A stretch of DNA of 64,000 nucleotides from contig ONFF01000005.1 in NCBI GenBank assembly GCA_900317055.1, positions 124,001 through 188,000 of the forward strand, given 5' to 3'. The notes under the pieces are model-generated. The model saw nothing but the letters and a program-made list of their open reading frames with translations. It did not search any database and was not told the DNA's origin. Every line of letters begins with the position of its first letter. The stretch's first letter is position 1. The position numbers and the translations under genes were made by a program. The DNA comes from an uncultured Bacteroidales bacterium (GTDB lineage: Bacteria; Bacteroidota; Bacteroidia; Bacteroidales; F082). Positions 59,224-64,000 of the stretch are shown here, in pieces.

Positions 59224-60153
59224 TTATTTGTGCTTTTTCCAAACCTTAAGCAAAGCTTTACCGATGGGCGAAAGCCGATTGAAAGTATAGGATGGGTATT
59301 TGGCCTCCGTACCGCCAAAGCCAAGATAAAAACGAGCCAAATTCTCATCATCTGAGCCCTCGAAATCAAAAGTCATCGGTTGGTTGGCATATTTTTGTAT
59401 CACCTGATCCAAGAGATAGGTCATGGCTTGGCGTTGCTTGCCTTCCACGGTGAGACCTGAAAACAGGAAAGTGATGCGATCCTTGGTTTTCATGAAGATG
59501 GCGGCACAAATCAACTGTCCTATTCCTTTTTCGTTCACCCCCAACATAAAGGCGGCATTCCGTTGCTGGGCCACCTGAGCCAAACGCGTCAGCACACCGT
59601 ACTCGGCATCACCCCACTTATCGAGCAAAGCTCCACGGTTGTCGCGGAACAAGGCCACCACATGGTAGGGAATCACCGATGTGACCAATTGCAGATTATT
59701 GTCTTCCGCCTTGGCCAAATTGCGCTTTGTGTTTTGGTGATAACCTGCACGAATAGCCTCATAGTCCTTATTCAAGTCAAGCAGCACATTTCTATGATAT
59801 TCAACACCTTGAACATCGTTGTCGAAAATATTGTTTTCATTCAACCTGATCTCGGCAAAACGGTATTTATTAGGAATGGCATTCAAAAACTCATTAGTCT
59901 TTTCGGGTGTCACGGGCTCTTTGGAAAACACGCCCAACTGTTGAACGAAATATGGCTGATAGAGGTAGTTGATACCGAATTTTTTACCGCCCGTCAAAGG
60001 CATCACCGACTGGTAGTCATCCTCAACGAGGGCTTCCCACTGGGGATGAACCATATCGAGATACCATGAAAAAGCGTAGATGTTGCCACATTCAGCGATG
60101 GTGGCGTCCCATTTTGATTTGTCGATTTGGTTATGTTGCAGATACTGTATCAT
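59224..60153 (-). CDS. FemAB/GNAT-like acyltransferase
   Basis: 309 residues. YHQNTKRNLAKAEDNNLQLV and DFEGSDDENLARFYLGFGGT are typical of GNAT_6/FemAB-type proteins, which transfer acyl or aminoacyl groups to surface polymers or sugars. Starts 15 bases after the deacetylase stop, so both probably modify one cell-surface glycan. Substrate unknown. Confidence 0.75.
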   Translation of the reverse strand: MIQYLQHNQIDKSKWDATIAECGNIYAFSWYLDMVHPQWEALVEDDYQSVMPLTGGKKFGINYLYQPYFVQQLGVFSKEPVTPEKTNEFLNAIPNKYRFAEIRLNENNIFDNDVQGVEYHRNVLLDLNKDYEAIRAGYHQNTKRNLAKAEDNNLQLVTSVIPYHVVALFRDNRGALLDKWGDAEYGVLTRLAQVAQQRNAAFMLGVNEKGIGQLICAAIFMKTKDRITFLFSGLTVEGKQRQAMTYLLDQVIQKYANQPMTFDFEGSDDENLARFYLGFGGTEAKYPSYTFNRLSPIGKALLKVWKKHK

Positions 60154-60168
60154 AGAATGAATTCAAAG

Positions 60169-61530
60169 TTAAACCGGCCCTTCGACCCTTCGATTGGCCT
60201 CAGGGACCGCAGGCTCAGAGGCCTTGGTGATATATTCTAATAGTTGGCGGTATATCTCGGGCCAGCCGACCCATCGTTTCTCGCCGCCAAGGGTTTCATT
60301 GTGTGTAAGATAGATAAATGTCCCTCCTACCGCTTTCACCTCGTCAACAAGTTGCGTGGCAAGATTGAACGAGGTTTCCACATCGAGGTTGAGGTAGTCG
60401 CGCATGGTGCCGTCCATCAAGGCAAAAGGATGCACGCGAAGGTTGGTCACCATGTCGTTTTCAAGGTCGTAAAACCGAAATGTGTCGGCAATGCCTGCAC
60501 GGAAACCTGCCTGCGAGGCAAAACCCATGGTGTAGTCATCACTGATGTCCAACTCGATGAGTTTCTGATAACTACGAGGGAGGTTCATCCTCAGGAAATG
60601 CTGTCGACTCTTGGTCAAGGGTCGATGTAGCACTTCGGAAAGATTGTCGATTTCCATTCTCAATTTATCGATGTCGAGATAAGAAGAAAACGAAGGATGG
60701 ATGCCCACATCGGCATAGTCGCCCAAGCGCTTAATTAGTGCTTGGAAAGCAGGTTTGCGAATGGAGATGTTCTTGTCGTTGGTGTCGTAGTCGCCGCAAA
60801 GGATGAAATAGATCGGCTTGAGTTTGAACTCTTTTTGTAACTCAAACTGGAAGTCAAAGGAATCAAATGGGTCTTTGCGTTTGCCTCGCAACACCTGATG
60901 GCGTTCACGAATGCGCTCACGGTCGCCTGAAGTCAAATCCTTCAAAAAACCGCCCACCGTGCGGTACAACCCCTTGCATTTATAAGCCCAGGCCGCATCC
61001 ACATCGTAGGTCGGGATGAAAGTAAACTTAGTCCGTTTAAGGTCAAGATTGGGATAGATGGATTTCAACTTGTTTCCCAAAGCCAAAGCCCAAATGTTCA
61101 CCAAAGGTTTTTGAAGCATGCCATTCTCGAACATCCATGTCGACTCGGCACGAAAACGGCCATACTGGTCGCGCACCTGCGAAAGGTATTCCTCATAGCG
61201 CGAGACGAGGAAAAAAGAAGCGGCAAAGACATCGAAAGGCAACAAATTACCCTGTCCATAGACCGCATATGGCGCCACAGTACCTTCAAACTCCACCGTG
61301 CGGAACGACTGCTCATGAATATGCCGTTCAAAAAGAATGTCAACAGCCTTCACAAAAGGCTCATCACCAAGGCGTTGCATTCCATAATGCAATTTGGGTT
61401 CTTCAAAAGCCTTGAATTGCTCGGCATCGGTAGTCAAATCGTATTCAATGCCCAGCAACTGCTTGAGCACCAAATCGAAGACATACATCACACGGCCTGT
61501 GACCTTCGGAACAAGAACCAGCATTTTCAT
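60169..61530 (-). CDS. Polysaccharide deacetylase-family protein (DUF7033-like)
   Basis: 453 residues from ATG 61530. Longer frames cross the promoter. The NodB-like half shows FIPTYDVDAAWAYKCKG (metal Asp), YADVGIHPSFSSYLD (metal His) and a C-terminal FIYLTHNETL. An N-terminal domain of about 170 residues is of the DUF7033 kind. No signal peptide. The tail EPAVPEANRRVEGPV is encoded by a degraded TTCGACAGGCTCA repeat, so the repeat has probably extended the protein. Confidence 0.78.
   Translation of the reverse strand: MKMLVLVPKVTGRVMYVFDLVLKQLLGIEYDLTTDAEQFKAFEEPKLHYGMQRLGDEPFVKAVDILFERHIHEQSFRTVEFEGTVAPYAVYGQGNLLPFDVFAASFFLVSRYEEYLSQVRDQYGRFRAESTWMFENGMLQKPLVNIWALALGNKLKSIYPNLDLKRTKFTFIPTYDVDAAWAYKCKGLYRTVGGFLKDLTSGDRERIRERHQVLRGKRKDPFDSFDFQFELQKEFKLKPIYFILCGDYDTNDKNISIRKPAFQALIKRLGDYADVGIHPSFSSYLDIDKLRMEIDNLSEVLHRPLTKSRQHFLRMNLPRSYQKLIELDISDDYTMGFASQAGFRAGIADTFRFYDLENDMVTNLRVHPFALMDGTMRDYLNLDVETSFNLATQLVDEVKAVGGTFIYLTHNETLGGEKRWVGWPEIYRQLLEYITKASEPAVPEANRRVEGPV
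60178..60224. repeat. Degraded TTCGACAGGCTCA repeat at the deacetylase 3' end
   Basis: CCCTTCGACCCTTCGATTGG, then CTCAGGGACCGCAGGCTCAG: a broken double copy of the family, spanning the last codons of the deacetylase. Confidence 0.6.
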
Positions 61531-61535
61531 AGGCA

Positions 61536-61543
61536 CAAAAATA
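61536..61543 (-). promoter_or_regulatory. -7 box of the deacetylase gene
   Basis: CAAAAATA reads TATTTTTG, just 6 bases before the ATG, so the transcript may be near-leaderless, or ATG 61524 may be used. Confidence 0.4.
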
Positions 61544-61615
61544 GGACGATTTTCGATACAAAAGGTAAAAAACCGAAAAATGTTGCAACTTCGCCAAAGC
61601 GACACCGAAAAGTTG

Positions 61616-61623
61616 TAATTTTG
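61616..61623 (+). promoter_or_regulatory. -7 box of dnaX
   Basis: TAATTTTG, 26 bases before the ATG. No upstream TTTG at the normal distance. Confidence 0.45.
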
Positions 61624-61648
61624 TCGGTTTAAACAAAGGCTTCCCGAT

Positions 61649-63553
61649 ATGGAAAATTTCGTCGTATCCGCTAGAAAATACAGGCCGATGACCTTCGACA
61701 CCGTTGTGGGTCAAGGCTCCATCACCAACACCTTGAAGAACGCCATCCGCAACAACACCTTGGCACAAGCCTTCCTGTTTTGCGGTCCACGAGGCGTGGG
61801 CAAGACCACCTGCGCCCGTATCATGGCCAAGACCATCAACTGCCTCCACCCCACCGAGAACCTTGAGGCATGCAACGAATGCGAGTCGTGCCGTGCCTTC
61901 AACAACAACGCCTCGTTCAATATCTACGAGTTGGACGCTGCTTCCAACAACTCGGTGGAAGACATCCGCAGTCTGGTCGATCAGGTGAGGATTCCCCCAC
62001 AAATCGGACAATACAAAGTCTACATCATCGATGAGGTCCACATGCTGTCGGCGGCGGCTTTCAACGCTTTCTTGAAGACCTTGGAAGAGCCGCCTGCGTA
62101 CGCCAAATTCATCTTGGCCACCACCGAGAAGCACAAAATCATACCAACCATCCTTTCTCGCTGTCAGATCTTTGACTTCAAGCGGATTACGGTTGATGAT
62201 ATTGCCAAACATTTGGCCTTTGTGGCCCAAAGTGAAGGCGTAACAGCTGAACCAGAAGCCTTGAACATCATTGCGCAAAAGGCCGACGGCGCCTTGCGCG
62301 ATGCCCTCTCCATCTTCGACCAAATGGTCAGCTTCTCCGGCAAAAATATTACCTACAAAGATGTCATCGACAACTTGAATGTTTTGGATTACGACTATTA
62401 TTTCCAAATCGTCGATCACATCCTTCATGGCAACACGAGCGACATCCTGCTCATTCTCAACGACATCATCAGCAAGGGCTTTGAGCCCCAGCATTTCATA
62501 AACGGCTTAGGCAACCATTTGAGAAGCCTCATGGTGTGCAAAGACCCGATTACTGTACAGCTCTTGGAGGTAAGCGAGCAACTACGGCAGCGTTATTTGA
62601 CGCAGTCGCAGGCCTGCCCTATGCCTTTCCTCATCAGAGCTCTGGAAATCAACAACAAGTGTGACATTGACTACCGTGCTGCCAATAACAAGCGCCTGCA
62701 TCTAGAGATTGCCTTGTTGAAGATGTGCGCCTTGTGCAGCCAGGCCTTGAATATGCCTACTGCGCAAGCACAACCTGTGCAGATGCCGCAGAATAGGCCA
62801 GCAATGCAACCCACAAATCAAGCAAATACGGCTGGTGGAATCCCCCCTACCCCCTTAAAAGGGGGAGTGGCTTCCACCAGCCCTTTAACTCAAACGGCTA
62901 AGGCTATTGAGCCCGCTGTTACTGCCAAGGGTCCTGAGCCCGTGGTTACCGTCAAGGTCCCTGAGCCTGTCGAAGGGCCAACCACTGCACAAAAACCTCA
63001 ACAGCCTCAACCTACACAATCCGTAAACCCACCAGTTACAGGCGGCGTTTCGACTCCTTCGACAAGCTCAGGAACCGCAACGGCCGCCGAACCTGTTGTT
63101 CGTCCGCGGGGTGCCACGAGCAGCATCAGCATCAACAAGGCCATGCAACAGGCTGGACAGAAAGCCGAGGAAAAAGAAGAAACTTGGGACACGCCGTTCA
63201 CACAAGAGCAACTCACAACAGCATGGGCTGACTTTGTCAACCGATATAAAAATGTGTCGCCCAACTTCGCGGCTGCATTGGGCAAATACACTCCTAAATT
63301 AATGGGCAGCGCCGAAATCCACTTCAGTGTCGACAACCTGCTTTTTGAGCATGACACAGAAGGCATGACTGCCTTGAAACACCATTTGAAGAACAGCCTG
63401 CACAACAACCAATACCAACTCAAGCCCGAGTTGATGGAGCGCCCCGCCGAAATCGAGGCCTATACCGACAAAGATAAGTTTGAGAAGATGGTGGAAGAAA
63501 GGCCGTATTTGAGGACTTTGCAGACGGAACTGAAACTGGAAGGGGATCTTTAG
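61649..63553 (+). CDS. dnaX: DNA polymerase III subunit gamma/tau with repeat-invaded linker
   Basis: 634 residues. AAA+ domains I-III: Walker A FCGPRGVGKTTCARIMAK, zinc cysteines ACNECESC, Walker B YIIDEVHMLSAAAFNAFLKT, and the SRC finger SRCQIFDFKRI. It forms the clamp-loader ring of the replicase. Residues about 394-477 are a Pro/Thr-rich linker largely made from intergenic palindromic repeats: GGIPPTPLKGGV, VPEPVEGP and GGVSTPSTSSGT. A tau-like C-terminal domain (about 510-634) follows. The repeats are all in frame and keep the protein intact. Confidence 0.93.
   Translation: MENFVVSARKYRPMTFDTVVGQGSITNTLKNAIRNNTLAQAFLFCGPRGVGKTTCARIMAKTINCLHPTENLEACNECESCRAFNNNASFNIYELDAASNNSVEDIRSLVDQVRIPPQIGQYKVYIIDEVHMLSAAAFNAFLKTLEEPPAYAKFILATTEKHKIIPTILSRCQIFDFKRITVDDIAKHLAFVAQSEGVTAEPEALNIIAQKADGALRDALSIFDQMVSFSGKNITYKDVIDNLNVLDYDYYFQIVDHILHGNTSDILLILNDIISKGFEPQHFINGLGNHLRSLMVCKDPITVQLLEVSEQLRQRYLTQSQACPMPFLIRALEINNKCDIDYRAANNKRLHLEIALLKMCALCSQALNMPTAQAQPVQMPQNRPAMQPTNQANTAGGIPPTPLKGGVASTSPLTQTAKAIEPAVTAKGPEPVVTVKVPEPVEGPTTAQKPQQPQPTQSVNPPVTGGVSTPSTSSGTATAAEPVVRPRGATSSISINKAMQQAGQKAEEKEETWDTPFTQEQLTTAWADFVNRYKNVSPNFAAALGKYTPKLMGSAEIHFSVDNLLFEHDTEGMTALKHHLKNSLHNNQYQLKPELMERPAEIEAYTDKDKFEKMVEERPYLRTLQTELKLEGDL
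62830..62882. repeat. Nested palindromic repeat inside dnaX
   Basis: GGCTGGTGGAA (62830-62840) and TTCCACCAGCC (62872-62882) are perfect 11-bp arms. Inside lie CCCCCTT and AAGGGGG. Read in frame it codes AGGIPPTPLKGGVASTSP. Confidence 0.88.
62956..62979. repeat. TTCGACAGGCTCA-family repeat inside dnaX
   Basis: GGTCCCTGAGCCTGTCGAAG and flanks, reverse complement of the copy at 23098-23121, coding VPEPVEGP. A degraded neighbour lies at about 62928-62946. Confidence 0.88.
63053..63076. repeat. Second TTCGACAGGCTCA-family repeat inside dnaX
   Basis: CCTTCGACAAGCTCAGGAAC with one change in the core, coding STPSTSSGT. Confidence 0.75.
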
Positions 63554-63577
63554 TTTAGAGTTTAGAGTTTAGAGTTG
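63553..63577 (+). repeat. TTTAGAG heptamer tract after dnaX
   Basis: Three tandem copies beginning at the dnaX stop, like the tract at 20841. Confidence 0.65.
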
Positions 63578-63621
63578 AAGGAACCTTACAAAAGAAATTT
63601 TGAATTACAATACAATAAACA

Positions 63622-64000
63622 ATGAAGAAAAAACACCTTATCGCCATGATGACATTATGTACATTGGCAACGGGCTGCGGAGAGAAAGCAGCAGAAACAA
63701 AAACGGCCGAGCCTTCAAAAAGTGAAAAGCTGGAAGTTGAATCAACAACGGTGTCAGAGATGGTTCCAGCCATCGAGCTGAGCAACATGGACACTACCAT
63801 CAATCCCGCGGAGGATTTCTTCCGTTATGCCAACAACAACTGGCTGAAAAACAATCCGATTCCTGAAGAATACTCCAGATACGGAGCCTTCACCGAGATT
63901 GACCAACGCACTGAGAAGCTGATTCAAGACATCATCAAGGAGGTATCACAAGATACCAATGCCACGCAAGGTAGCGAAGCACAAAAAATCCGCGACTTCT
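63622..64000 (+). CDS. M13-family metallopeptidase, N-terminal part (PepO-like)
   Basis: Starts at ATG 63622 and runs off the window after 126 codons. A lipobox (LATGC) gives a lipoprotein signal, followed by a charged linker and the M13 N-terminal mark INPAEDFFRYANNNWLKNNP with YSRYGAFTEID. Neprilysin-like zinc peptidases of this kind cut short peptides in the periplasm; the HExxH site lies beyond the edge. Confidence 0.85.
   Translation, partial: MKKKHLIAMMTLCTLATGCGEKAAETKTAEPSKSEKLEVESTTVSEMVPAIELSNMDTTINPAEDFFRYANNNWLKNNPIPEEYSRYGAFTEIDQRTEKLIQDIIKEVSQDTNATQGSEAQKIRDF

Noticed and set aside
61445-62494. 349-codon minus-strand frame overlapping dnaX
   Set aside because: Covers conserved clamp-loader sequence read backwards and also overlaps the deacetylase start; no motif of its own.

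Overview
The window looks like part of a Bacteroidales (Bacteroidota) chromosome from a host-associated lineage. Four things point that way. Promoters carry the phylum's TAnnTTTG -7 box, often with TTTG about 20 bases upstream. Secreted proteins end in type IX secretion (T9SS) sorting domains. The gene content is typical (NamZ, DUF1573, MauE-thioredoxin, BspA-type leucine-rich repeats, membrane pyrophosphatase). The core genes have mid GC. No rRNA, tRNA, CRISPR array or transposase gene was found.

1-33 kb is mainly housekeeping: a C69 dipeptidase tail, MauE/thioredoxin with a small lipoprotein, a TrmH-type methyltransferase, a membrane TPR protein, fmt, HU, uvrB-recQ, lolD, a large Ala-rich TPR protein, nth, a LolC/E permease, namZ, an aminotransferase, DUF1573, hppA, a bifunctional-nuclease-family gene, and a nucleoside transporter-thyA-folA operon that joins nucleoside uptake to thymidylate synthesis. 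It closes with three tandem C10 (streptopain-like) cysteine proteases, each with a T9SS tail, and a secreted protein usually mislabelled asparagine synthetase B.

33-55.7 kb is an accessory island with every gene on the minus strand. It holds a sigma-70 region 2 protein lacking region 4, leucine-rich repeat genes and their wreckage, several PD-(D/E)XK nucleases (DUF2779, McrC, DUF234-type ATPase, PDDEXK_4), McrB interrupted by an in-frame TAG, and a MoxR ATPase / VWA / AAA+ module accompanied by two paralogous proteins of unknown family. Many units are separated by a near-identical promoter block, often placed directly behind a GTGG..CCAC terminator, so the island resembles a set of cassettes.

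55.7-64 kb returns to core genes: a ComEA-like HhH protein, an NSS transporter with upp, a small charged protein, a FemAB-like acyltransferase with a polysaccharide deacetylase, dnaX, and the start of an M13 peptidase. Short palindromic repeats (TTCGACAGGCTCA family and a CCCCCTT family) occur between these genes and also in frame inside dnaX, the ComEA-like gene and the deacetylase tail.

Best candidates for something undescribed: the MoxR-VWA-AAA module with its paralogue pair (48.5-55.7 kb), the terminator/promoter cassette architecture, and the truncated sigma factor.
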